This document shows positions 46,832 through 54,906 of a stretch of DNA of 64,000 bases, piece by piece. Every line of letters starts with the position of its first letter. Position 1 is the stretch's first letter. This stretch comes from Aliikangiella marina (lineage in GTDB: Bacteria > Pseudomonadota > Gammaproteobacteria > Enterobacterales > Kangiellaceae). The translations under genes and the position numbers were made by a program. The notes beneath the pieces are model-generated. The model saw only the letters and a program-made list of their open reading frames with translations. It did no database searches and had not been told where the DNA came from. Where the stretch lies: positions 1-64,000 of the forward strand of contig NZ_VIKR01000004.1 of NCBI RefSeq assembly GCF_007004765.1. Reading direction: 5' to 3'.

Positions 46832-47542
46832 ATGCTTACCGCAAAAACTTCGGTGCAGAAACGCGCCGCAACCGATTTAATACTGGTGCTTACGACCTTA
46901 TTCGCAAGTAAGTACTTTTTACTCCAGTTTACCAGTTTGTGGACTTTCGCAGGGCCAATTTCACTGCTCGCCAGCTTGGGCGTTGCCAACTGGCGTTTAA
47001 AACTTAACGAAGAAAGTTGGCGAGCCCTCGGCTTTGCCCAAGACCAATCAATAATTAAACTCGTGTCATGGACAGTTTTTGCTTTAATCATCACCATTAT
47101 CATCGGTATGATTTCTGGGCAATTAGCGGAAAGCTTCTTCAATTCTCAGAGCGTGAATCAAAACGAGTTTAATCAAGTAATGGAAGGCCGCTTCGATAAT
47201 TTACCCGGTAACCTACCGATTTACCTATTTTGGCTATCGATCGGATGGATAATTGGTGGGTTTACAGAAGAGCTCCTATTCAGAGGATTTTTAATTAATC
47301 GATTTGAAAGTTTACTAAAGCAACTTCCGTTTGCAATAGGATTTGCAGTTGTAATCCAAGCCGTCATTTTCGGCCAACAACATTTCTACTACCAAGGTAT
47401 CGCGGGAGCAATAGCCACAGGAACAATTGCAATAGCATCAGGCGCTATTTACGTGTTTTGCAAACGACGACTTTGGCCTCTTATTTTATCTCATGGGATT
47501 GCTAACACCCTAGGTATGTCAATTATTTATCTCGGTAATTAG
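46832..47542 (+). CDS. CPBP-family intramembrane metalloprotease
   Basis: 236 residues with about six membrane segments. The CPBP (Rce1/Abi-like) signature is present: TEELLFRGFL with the paired catalytic Glu and Arg, QAVIFGQQHFYYQ with one His, and ILSHGIANT with the late His. These residues bind zinc or activate water within the membrane. Members process prenylated or signal-type substrates, or give bacteriocin self-immunity; the substrate here is unknown. Control by the MarR protein encoded just upstream is likely from the 33-base gap and shared direction. Confidence 0.9.
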   Translation: MLTAKTSVQKRAATDLILVLTTLFASKYFLLQFTSLWTFAGPISLLASLGVANWRLKLNEESWRALGFAQDQSIIKLVSWTVFALIITIIIGMISGQLAESFFNSQSVNQNEFNQVMEGRFDNLPGNLPIYLFWLSIGWIIGGFTEELLFRGFLINRFESLLKQLPFAIGFAVVIQAVIFGQQHFYYQGIAGAIATGTIAIASGAIYVFCKRRLWPLILSHGIANTLGMSIIYLGN

Positions 47543-47690
47543 TGCTACCAACTATTCAGGACGAGAAAATTTAAGCGGAAAGTTTTAGACAGTCAATTAA
47601 CGAAGTAGCCCCATCGCGCGACTGTCAATCAAGCTTTTGTTGTAAACAAAAAAAGAGAGTCGCCTTTCGAATGGGGTTTATAAGTTTCTG

Positions 47691-47912
47691 TTAATAGTAA
47701 CGGCGAGAGTATCGCTCTCTGGGTTTGATAGGCGCTAACAATAGATAGAATACCCATGCGAACCAAGTAATAAAGATTGTCGCTAAGATCCATGCAGCTT
47801 TCTCTTTACCTGAAGTTTTATCGGATATCGCTATTAGGAAAATGGGTAATACCCATACAGCGAAGCAAAACATCATAAAAAATAATGCAAAAATACCTTC
47901 GAAAAAATCCAT
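47691..47912 (-). CDS. Small membrane protein resembling the PLDc_N / cardiolipin-synthase N-terminal type
   Basis: 73 residues from the ATG at 47912, which has GGGAGAG about six bases upstream; an upstream in-frame start at 47942 is less likely. Two membrane segments (about 6-30 and 37-58) are joined by a short polar loop, ISDKTSGKEKAAW. The WVLPIFLIAISD...WILATIFITWFAWVFYLL pattern resembles small PLDc_N-domain proteins. The C-terminus is basic and Tyr-rich (RERYSRRYY). Function unknown. Confidence 0.72.
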   Translation of the reverse strand: MDFFEGIFALFFMMFCFAVWVLPIFLIAISDKTSGKEKAAWILATIFITWFAWVFYLLLAPIKPRERYSRRYY

Positions 47913-48083
47913 TATGCTCTCCCGTCTATCCAGCAAAAACACTTAGCTCTAAAAAGAACTCTACAGCTCACTAACTATTGACCTTAATTAGAGGATTGCA
48001 AATTACGGGCCACTATATTATTACAATTAAATCAATCAGTTACACATCCGAATAGAATTTAACGTGCCGGATTCACCAATATT

Positions 48084-48100
48084 TTGGTTAAATTAACCAA
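48084..48100. promoter_or_regulatory. Perfect palindrome TTGGTTAA-A-TTAACCAA
   Basis: Two 8-bp arms flank a central A, followed by GCTTTTTC. It could be an operator, or a weak terminator because of the T-run. It lies between divergent genes starting at 47912 and 48469, which favours an operator. Confidence 0.45.
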
Positions 48101-48385
48101 GCTTTTTCAAAAAGTTATTTACGCTTCGTTTCATTTGTGTCATCCATTGAAGGCGTAAAAAATCCTTTCTGTTTTTGAGACTTTAATAGCTGTTCCAATC
48201 TCAGCCATATCAGTTTTTCTAATCGCAACTCGACTTAATTCTAAACGCTGAGAGTTTAAGACTTCACCTGGGTAAGAAGACTCAGTGAGAAAATTACTCT
48301 ATACTATCTCTATTAGCTATGTTTCACTCAATTGGCGAAGTCTTGCCTACTTAGTTGATTTTCACGACGTCGAAGAGCTATATAC

Positions 48386-48411
48386 AGTGACTTTATCGAG
48401 TGACTTTATCG
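48386..48411. repeat. 13-bp exact tandem duplication
   Basis: AGTGACTTTATCG occurs twice without a gap, 57 bases before the start codon of the solute-binding protein gene. It may be a paired protein-binding site in the promoter region. Confidence 0.8.
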
Positions 48412-48468
48412 ATAAACTGCACCGAACCAATATATCGAATAACAATAAAAGAGCCAGTAGTATTATTA

Positions 48469-49224
48469 ATGAAACGCCTAGCCATAATAATTTTCGCCAT
48501 CTTGAATTTAAGCTGCTTTGCAAAATTTACATTTTCTAAAGAATCCGATGTAAAACTAAAAGTAGTTACTGAACTACTAGCGCCGTATCAAACAATTGAC
48601 AAAGCGGGCAACCTTAGTGGATATGCTGTTGAAATTGTCGAGGCACTATTAGCTGATGCTAACATCACTGCTGAAATAGAAATGTTTCCTTGGGCTAGGA
48701 CATTTAAAATTGCTTCTGAAGATAAAAATGTACTTATTTTTACTTTAGCAAGACATCCTGAGAGAGAGTCTCACTTTCTTTGGCTTGGACAAATTCACCA
48801 GGAAACTTACACACTCTTAAAAATAAAACAAAACTCTGCCGTTAGCATTAACTCCATTGATGATGCAAAACGATATGCCATTACCATTCCTGAAGATTCT
48901 GTCGGTGATCACTTATTGACTCAACTAGGTTTTACCAATCTCGAGAGGACTAGTGGATTTGAACAGTGCATTAAAATGGTTTTGACCGGCAGAGCCGATC
49001 TGGTCTTAGCGTCAGATTATGCCCTTAGACACGATATGACGACACCAGAATACACGAGTAAAAACTTAACCGTTGCTTTTGAAATGAGTGGTCAGTCTTC
49101 AGGACTTTACATTGCGATGAGCAAAGATTCATCACCGCAATTAGTGAAAAAATTAACAAACTCGTTTCGACGCTTGCAGGCAGAGGGTTTGATTGATTCC
49201 TTAAAATCAAAATGGAAAATTTAA
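48469..49224 (+). CDS. Periplasmic solute-binding protein (SBP family 3 type)
   Basis: 251 residues from the ATG at 48469, giving a signal peptide (AIIIFAILNLSCFAKFTFS). The fold is recognised from KLKVVTELLAPYQTIDKAGNLSGYAVEIVEALLADANI at the N-terminus, TLARHPERESHFLWLGQI, and the inter-lobe IPEDSVGDHLLTQLGF followed by GRADLVLASDYAL. This matches the amino-acid-binding-protein type, including orphan proteins not linked to a transporter. No ABC permease or ATPase gene is nearby, so it may feed a distant transporter or sensor. The ligand is unknown. An earlier in-frame start at 48400 would hide the signal peptide. Confidence 0.86.
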   Translation: MKRLAIIIFAILNLSCFAKFTFSKESDVKLKVVTELLAPYQTIDKAGNLSGYAVEIVEALLADANITAEIEMFPWARTFKIASEDKNVLIFTLARHPERESHFLWLGQIHQETYTLLKIKQNSAVSINSIDDAKRYAITIPEDSVGDHLLTQLGFTNLERTSGFEQCIKMVLTGRADLVLASDYALRHDMTTPEYTSKNLTVAFEMSGQSSGLYIAMSKDSSPQLVKKLTNSFRRLQAEGLIDSLKSKWKI

Positions 49225-49266
49225 ACACCTAGACTATTTAATCGAGTCTTTGTGTCGTTCTACACT

Positions 49267-49602
49267 CTAAACTTTTTTAACGTACTTAGCTGTCACCATA
49301 ATTTCTCCCACACCAGAAAACTTACAGTCAAGCTCATGATCTTTCGACTCCACTATTTTTCTGATCGTCGTTTTGCTCCCTATCTTTAGTCCTTGTGAAG
49401 CACCTTTAACTTTAAGATCTTTAATAAGCGTTACTTTATCACCAACACGCAGCACTGTTCCATTAGCATCCTTTACGATGAATTCATTTTCGTCAGTCAT
49501 TTCGGCAGGGTTCCACTCATAGCCACACTCAGGACAAACCAAGTACGCCTGATCTTGATAGGCATAATTCGAACTACATTTTGGGCAAGCGGGAATCGAC
49601 AT
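49267..49602 (-). CDS. yjdM: YjdM/PhnA-type zinc-ribbon protein
   Basis: 111 residues from the ATG at 49602; an ATG one codon earlier is equally possible. The N-terminal zinc ribbon has CPKC and CPEC pairs. The C-terminal part has FIVKDANGTVLRVGDKVTLIKDLKVKGASQGLKIGSK, the hallmark of YjdM (formerly PhnA). Despite the old name, the family is not needed for phosphonate breakdown and its function is not settled. A leftward extension to 49674 has no ribosome binding site and runs into the left inverted repeat of the transposase remnant. The length agrees with E. coli YjdM. Confidence 0.92.
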   Translation of the reverse strand: MSIPACPKCSSNYAYQDQAYLVCPECGYEWNPAEMTDENEFIVKDANGTVLRVGDKVTLIKDLKVKGASQGLKIGSKTTIRKIVESKDHELDCKFSGVGEIMVTAKYVKKV

Positions 49603-49637
49603 CATTTTTTTCTTAATACAATTAACAATACAATTAA

Positions 49638-49650
49638 TGACAGTCACTAT
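49638..49650. repeat. Left 13-bp inverted repeat flanking the transposase pseudogene
   Basis: TGACAGTCACTAT is the exact reverse complement of 50963-50975. It lies about 115 bases before the transposase start. The core GTGAC-N-GTCAC is itself palindromic, as in REP-type sequences. Confidence 0.75.
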
Positions 49651-49766
49651 ATCGACAATCACTGACCTCCGCAATCATTGATGTCTCAACGGTTGAAGTG
49701 TTTATCTCGCCTACTCTCATTATCCTCCACACTTCATAATGGGCTCACATTCATTTGAGGATCATT

Positions 49767-50741
49767 ATGGCAATTAAACGCAGCGAGCTGATTGACGCTG
49801 AAAACGCTGGTTACTATCACCTGATTTCTAGATGCGTCCGGCGTGCTTTCTTGTGCGGTGTTGATGAAATAACCGGGGCTTCTTACGAACATCGTCGAGC
49901 TTGGATTGAGCAGCGGATACTTGCACTCGCCCGTATCTTTTCAATTGAAGTCTATAGCTATGCGGTGATGCATAACCACTATCATCTAGTTGTTTACTCA
50001 GATCCACTCGCTCCCCAAAAATGGACTGATCAAGAGGTCGCTGAACGTTGGTTAAACCTATTTCCGGGCAAGCTGAATAACCCAAAACTAAGACTACAAT
50101 GAGAACTTAAATTACAAGCGATTATCAACGATAAAGCTTTGTTAGCTGAGTACCGTTTAAGACTAGGCTCTTTGTCTTGGCTTATGCGATGCATTAATGA
50201 ACCAATCGCCAAACGCAGTAATCGAGAAGATTGCGTCAAAGGACACTTCTGGGAGTCTCGCTTCGCTTCACAAGCATTGCTGGATGAAGCCGCAGCATTA
50301 ACCTGTATGGCGTATGTCGATCTTAACCCTATCAGAGCTGGTGTCACAGATAAATTAGAAGACTGCGAGTACACGAGTATCCAAACTCGACTGAGCTCAA
50401 TCAACGAAGAGGTTTTACAACAAACCATTAAATCCATTGCGGGGAAAATAAGAGAGCGGACTATGACTCTCTCACTTAAGCGCTATATCGAGCTAGTTGA
50501 GTGGACAGGGAAATCCATTGTTTATCCTGGAAAGGGAAAAGTACCTTCTCACATTATCCCCGTTTTAGAACGGCTCAATATCAACCAAGACAACTGGCTT
50601 AAGCAGGTTGATGGGTTCGGTCGCAACTATTATCGAGTTGTTGGTCCAGCCCAGTTGCTACAAAGGTACACCGAGCGATTTAAGCTTAATTGGGTAAAAG
50701 GCGTATCGGCTGTTCGTTCATTGTATTTATCCCCGACTTAA
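49767..50741 (+). pseudogene. REP-associated tyrosine transposase (Y1/HUH family), interrupted by an in-frame TGA
   Basis: From the ATG at 49767, with GAGG six bases upstream, the frame reads to a TGA at 50100-50102 and then continues in the same frame without loss to 50741. Together it would encode about 324 residues, a usual length for RAYT proteins. The N-part has the HUH-type motif VMHNHYHLVV; after the stop come GHFWESRFASQALL, YVDLNPIRAGV and a C-terminal domain. The family moves or spreads REP palindromes using a Tyr nuclease. A single nonsense change is the only lesion seen, so inactivation is recent. The gene is bracketed by inverted repeats at 49638 and 50963. Confidence 0.88.
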
Positions 50742-50918
50742 TAAAACACCTCTCCTAAGACTCATATCATTTCGATTTTGAAAGGACCAGTCGTGTCCGA
50801 GAAATCCTTAAATGACTGGTAACTGCTTAAAATAGAATTTAACGAACGTAAACTACCGGTGTTTTCGACCTACCAAATTCAATCCAAGCAAAATACTGAC
50901 AACCCTGTGAGATATTAA

Positions 50919-50984
50919 CCAAATAATGACTGTCACTTTATTGTCACTTTATTCACAACCAAATAGTGACTGTCACTTTATTCA
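50919..50984. repeat. REP-like repeat cluster downstream of the transposase pseudogene
   Basis: A 24-base unit (50919-50942) recurs with one mismatch at 50959-50982, and TGTCACTTTATT occurs three times (50931, 50942, 50971). The units contain GTGACTGTCAC, a 5-bp palindrome around one T. The right 13-bp inverted repeat is 50963-50975. The cluster ends a few bases before the stop codon of the molybdopterin oxidoreductase gene on the other strand. Confidence 0.8.
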
Positions 50985-50988
50985 GCAA

Positions 50989-53097
50989 TCATGCAGGAAT
51001 AATTTTCACTCGCGTTCCATTAAACGCAGCATTACCCGTTAATTCATCAATGCGTTGCGGATCAGTAATATCATTAATACTAATACCCGGTTGTTTTGCC
51101 GCAATGGTCATTTTTGTGTCGCTCTTACCATGTCCCCATCCTTGTGGAATACTTATAACTCCCTTTCCCATATCAGGCGTCAGCTCAGCAGGTAATGTGA
51201 TTTCGCCATTTCGCGAGATGACTTTCACTAACTGTCCTGATTTTATTGTTAACGATGCTGCATCATCCTCGTTAATTTGTACCGTACAAGGATTTTTTCC
51301 CTTAACCAATCGCCACGAATTTTGTGTCCAAGTGTTATGACTTCGTACTAGCCTTCGGCTGATTAATCTAAAAGGAAACTCTCTGCTTGCTTCTTTTTCA
51401 TTATCAAAAAATGAAGTTAGCCGTGGTAAATCATTAATATAGAATTCAGGCGCTAATTTAATTAAACCATCGTCAGTCATTAAGCGCCGCTTTAAGCAAG
51501 GTTGTAAAGGTCCTAAATCGAGTCCATGTGGATTTTCTTTCAGCTTTTGAACGTTTACCTGACTTTCTTTATAGGCACTAAAGCTTAGCATTTTTTCAAG
51601 AATTACCTCTGGGCTCGCGCCATTATCGACTGTCCCAGTCAGTCTGAGGGTTAACTCCTTAAGAATTTCCCAATCTTTCTTTTGTTGACCTTTGGCTTCG
51701 AACAATGCTGGCGAGTATTTCGCCGTATTGCGCACAGCAAATGCGTTAAAGAACACATCATACTGCTCAATTTCCAGTCCCGTAGCAGCCGGTAAAATAA
51801 TATCTGCATGCCGAGTCGTTTCGTTAAGATAAATATCGACCGAAACCATAAACTCGAGTTTTGCAAAAGCTTCATTTAATCGATTTCCACCGGGGCTTGA
51901 TAAAACAGGATTACCTGCAATCGTAATTAATGCTTTAATTTGTCCTTCACCCTGCGTATTAATTTCGTCTGCTAAAGTCGCAACCGGAAACTCACCGTTA
52001 AAATAAGGTAGCCCTCTAACGCGAGATTGATAGCGGTTATATGAGTTCTTTTTACCTTTTTTTCCCGCCAATAAATCAAAAGCCGGTAAGGGAAACATCG
52101 CCCCTCCTCGACTATCAAAATTCCCGGTAAGAATATTGAAGGCATTTGTTAACCATTGACACAAACCTCCAAAAGATTGAGTCGACGCCCCCATTCGACT
52201 GTAACATACTGCACTAGGTGCTTCGGCCATTTCAATGGCTAATTGGCGAATCGCTGAGGCTTCAATGCCAACCCGATTAGCAACTCCTTCAGGGGAAAAA
52301 TACTCCACTGCTGATTGTAAAGCCTCAATATCCGTTATCAATTCACTCAAGTGACCCAACGATATTTTTTCTTCACTGAATAGTACGTTTATCATTGCCA
52401 ACAATAGCAACGCATCAGATTCAGGATTTATAAAAAAATGTTGATCGGCAAGTTTTGCGGTTTCTGTTTTTCGCGGATCGATCACAACGATTTTACCACC
52501 CCTGTCTTGAATCGCGAGCAAACGTTTTTTAATATCCGGCGCAGTCATCATACTACCGTTGGAAACCAAAGGATTGCCCCCAACTATCAACATGAAATCT
52601 GTGTGATCGATATCAGGCACCGGAATCAACATCCCTGCGCCCAACATAAAATTTGCAGCAACATGATGCGGTAATTGATCAGCTGACGCCGAGCTGTAGC
52701 GGTTTATAGTCCCTAAGGCTCGTAAAAAAGGGGGTAAAAACGTGGCACTGCCGAGGTTGTGCGCGTTGGGATTACCAATATAGCTAGCTAAAGAATTAGG
52801 TCCATATTGCGCTTGTATCTTTTGAAATTTACTGACGACCTCATCAAACGCTTCCTCCCATGATATCGCCTGCCAAGTTCCATCAACTTTCTTCAAAGGC
52901 GTTTGCAATCGCTCTGGATCTTGGTGGTAATCTTGTAGCGCAATAGCCTTGGGACATAAATGCCCTCGACTAAAAGGATCTTGCTTGTCACCCTTAATTG
53001 CAATCACTTCGCCATCAGCGTGATGAATTTCTAATCCACACATAGCTTCACAGATATTGCAATTACGATAATGGACCTGAGACGTCTTCATTGGCAT
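50989..53097 (-). CDS. Molybdopterin-dependent oxidoreductase with [4Fe-4S] site
   Basis: 702 residues, no Tat or other signal, so it is probably cytoplasmic. The N-terminal Cys set NCNICEAMCG followed by GHLCPKA binds a [4Fe-4S] cluster. The molybdopterin domain (about 50-540) includes IVGGNPLVSNGSM and IVVIDPRKTETAKLADQHFFINPESDALLLLAMI. The dinucleotide-binding domain (about 570-700) contains RLVRSHNTWTQNSWRL. It belongs to the DMSO-reductase superfamily, closest in look to soluble assimilatory-type or FdhF-like enzymes. The substrate cannot be read from the sequence. No electron-transfer subunit gene is next to it. The start may also be the ATG at 53091. Confidence 0.9.
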   Translation of the reverse strand: MPMKTSQVHYRNCNICEAMCGLEIHHADGEVIAIKGDKQDPFSRGHLCPKAIALQDYHQDPERLQTPLKKVDGTWQAISWEEAFDEVVSKFQKIQAQYGPNSLASYIGNPNAHNLGSATFLPPFLRALGTINRYSSASADQLPHHVAANFMLGAGMLIPVPDIDHTDFMLIVGGNPLVSNGSMMTAPDIKKRLLAIQDRGGKIVVIDPRKTETAKLADQHFFINPESDALLLLAMINVLFSEEKISLGHLSELITDIEALQSAVEYFSPEGVANRVGIEASAIRQLAIEMAEAPSAVCYSRMGASTQSFGGLCQWLTNAFNILTGNFDSRGGAMFPLPAFDLLAGKKGKKNSYNRYQSRVRGLPYFNGEFPVATLADEINTQGEGQIKALITIAGNPVLSSPGGNRLNEAFAKLEFMVSVDIYLNETTRHADIILPAATGLEIEQYDVFFNAFAVRNTAKYSPALFEAKGQQKKDWEILKELTLRLTGTVDNGASPEVILEKMLSFSAYKESQVNVQKLKENPHGLDLGPLQPCLKRRLMTDDGLIKLAPEFYINDLPRLTSFFDNEKEASREFPFRLISRRLVRSHNTWTQNSWRLVKGKNPCTVQINEDDAASLTIKSGQLVKVISRNGEITLPAELTPDMGKGVISIPQGWGHGKSDTKMTIAAKQPGISINDITDPQRIDELTGNAAFNGTRVKIIPA

Positions 53098-53212
53098 TTA
53101 TTTTCATTTATTATTAACGAGCAGCCAGATTAAAACGCAGCCAACCTTTTGACAAGTTTAGCTTGAGATATTCAGGAAAATTGCGGCTCATTTTTTGAGT
53201 GGTGGAGACTCA

Positions 53213-54736
53213 CTAAGCCATCGCCGTTCTGACTTCTGGCAACAATCGTCGGCTCACAGGTACCCTGCTTCCGTCAAGTAGTATGAGACACCCACTTCCG
53301 CCCTCAGAACGCAAACTCGCGACCTTATCCAGATTAACAAGATACGAGCGGTGTACTCTTAAAAATGTGTTGGGTAGTTCACCTTCTAACTTTTTAAGCG
53401 TTCCACTAAATAACTTTTGTCGATTGTCACCCAGAAACAACTCGGCATAATCTCCCGACGCCTGACAATAGTTGATATCATCGGTAGAAACTTTATCAAC
53501 TGTGTTTGCACTGTGCAAAGTAATAAATTCAGGCGATTGTTGCTGATTCGCTTGTGCTAATTTAAATTCCAGCTTTGCAACTTGCTTTTCTTCCGCCCGG
53601 CGCTGCTCTTGCTCTTTGGTATAATCTCGAGCTTGCTGAATAAACAAATAACATAAAAGTAAGGTAATTATCACGTATAGAATAAGTTCATGAAAATAGC
53701 CCAAGGTCAGGAGTACTGTAATCAAAAACGCCAAAAACACCGAGAAATAACCCAATAGACGAAATTCTTTGGTTTGTATCGCGCGGATGCCAACGATAAT
53801 GGTTGCAACCAAGCTCGGTACAAATATCGCCAACGTCGTTTTACCATCAAATCCCGGAACCAATGAAATCGCAATAATCGTCGATATCACCCCACCATAA
53901 AACCAGTGCCAAGGATTTGATCGCACAAATTTGTGGGCAATAAACCCTAAGATTAAACTTCCAAAAGTGAAAGCAAAACTGGTAATAGCCACTAGCCTTA
54001 GGTCATGAGTCGGATAAGCATAGGAAAGGATCCCGCGAGATGCCTCTGCAAACAACTGCGCCGCAGCAATGAAAGCCATTAAAGCGAGCAGAGCGGAGGT
54101 TCTTCGCTGTAACGGATTGAAACTTAAAATGCTAAAATATAGTCCACCGAGTAACAAAGCCCCCAATAAAACGAGCGCGAGCTGACTGTTTTGTTGAATA
54201 AAATCACTGGGCTTTCCATAGGTGGCTAGGCCAACAAAATGAATTGAGCGATGAAGGTCTAAGTATCCATGATGTGATGAGAAATGAATTAATAGTTGAT
54301 TCTTTCCTGGCTTTAATAATCGTGTGGGCAAATAAAAGCCAACATCCATTTTGCCGATAACTTCGTTTTCTGCCAGAGCTGATGGATGACCGTTACTGCC
54401 AATCAATTCGCCATTTAAATACACCTGGCTCGATGCTTTCGCAAATACATAAACCGCGAAAGGCGCTTCGATAGCCTTAGGAATAGCCTCACCGTCAAAA
54501 TCAATTCTTAGCCAGAGTGACTTTCCTTGCGGATCGAATGCAGTGAAATTTCTTACTCGACAATTTTCCGCATGAAAGGATGCTTCATCCCCAGACTCTA
54601 AAACGTCAGTACATTGGTAGGTATTGCCGCTTTGAATCAGCGAGTACATAGTGTTCGCGTGGGTAGTTTCGGCGGTGAAAATTAAAACGACCAATAAGCC
54701 GAGCATACCCGCTACATGATTAAGATTTAAGTCCAT
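53213..54736 (-). CDS. Membrane-anchored LytTR-domain transcription regulator
   Basis: 507 residues. A signal peptide or first membrane segment (about 8-27) leads to a periplasmic beta-sandwich of about 150 residues (SLWLRIDFDG, VYLNGELIGSNGHPS). About seven membrane segments follow at about 185-380, like 7TM sensor proteins. A coiled-coil linker (about 380-405) leads to a LytTR DNA-binding domain (about 408-505: INYCQASGDYAELFL, FLRVHRSYLVNLDKV, VPVSRRLLPEV). It would sense an envelope signal and bind DNA directly without a kinase. It is divergent from the S33 peptidase gene and lies next to the molybdoenzyme gene; either could be a target. Confidence 0.88.
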   Translation of the reverse strand: MDLNLNHVAGMLGLLVVLIFTAETTHANTMYSLIQSGNTYQCTDVLESGDEASFHAENCRVRNFTAFDPQGKSLWLRIDFDGEAIPKAIEAPFAVYVFAKASSQVYLNGELIGSNGHPSALAENEVIGKMDVGFYLPTRLLKPGKNQLLIHFSSHHGYLDLHRSIHFVGLATYGKPSDFIQQNSQLALVLLGALLLGGLYFSILSFNPLQRRTSALLALMAFIAAAQLFAEASRGILSYAYPTHDLRLVAITSFAFTFGSLILGFIAHKFVRSNPWHWFYGGVISTIIAISLVPGFDGKTTLAIFVPSLVATIIVGIRAIQTKEFRLLGYFSVFLAFLITVLLTLGYFHELILYVIITLLLCYLFIQQARDYTKEQEQRRAEEKQVAKLEFKLAQANQQQSPEFITLHSANTVDKVSTDDINYCQASGDYAELFLGDNRQKLFSGTLKKLEGELPNTFLRVHRSYLVNLDKVASLRSEGGSGCLILLDGSRVPVSRRLLPEVRTAMA

Positions 54737-54906
54737 AATGAATATTAGCTGATTCCATTACCCCAAAAACGACTTACCGTTTACCGAAAGATTCCTACCG
54801 ATAAACCTGCTAAGCCATAAAACACAAGCCTTCCACCGAAGAAGTATCGCTTGCCAAGGGCGTTTTATATTTAAATAGCCCCAAGCAAACACAACAGGAG
54901 CATTTT

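Larger units (their letters stand above)
47913..48468. other. Intergenic region with palindrome and tandem repeat
   Basis: About 550 bases without a supported gene. It contains a perfect palindrome at 48084-48100 and a 13-bp tandem duplication at 48386-48411, just upstream of the solute-binding protein gene. Confidence 0.45.

Noticed and set aside
48285-48539. Plus-strand frame of 84 codons
   Set aside because: It overlaps the solute-binding protein gene in another frame and has no ribosome binding site.
50100-50102. TGA as a selenocysteine or programmed read-through codon in the transposase
   Set aside because: The RAYT family has no selenocysteine there and no stem-loop is evident; a nonsense mutation is simpler.
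50989-53097. Formate dehydrogenase or nitrate reductase as a definite call
   Set aside because: The cofactor motifs fit the whole superfamily, and no partner subunit gene is present to decide the substrate.
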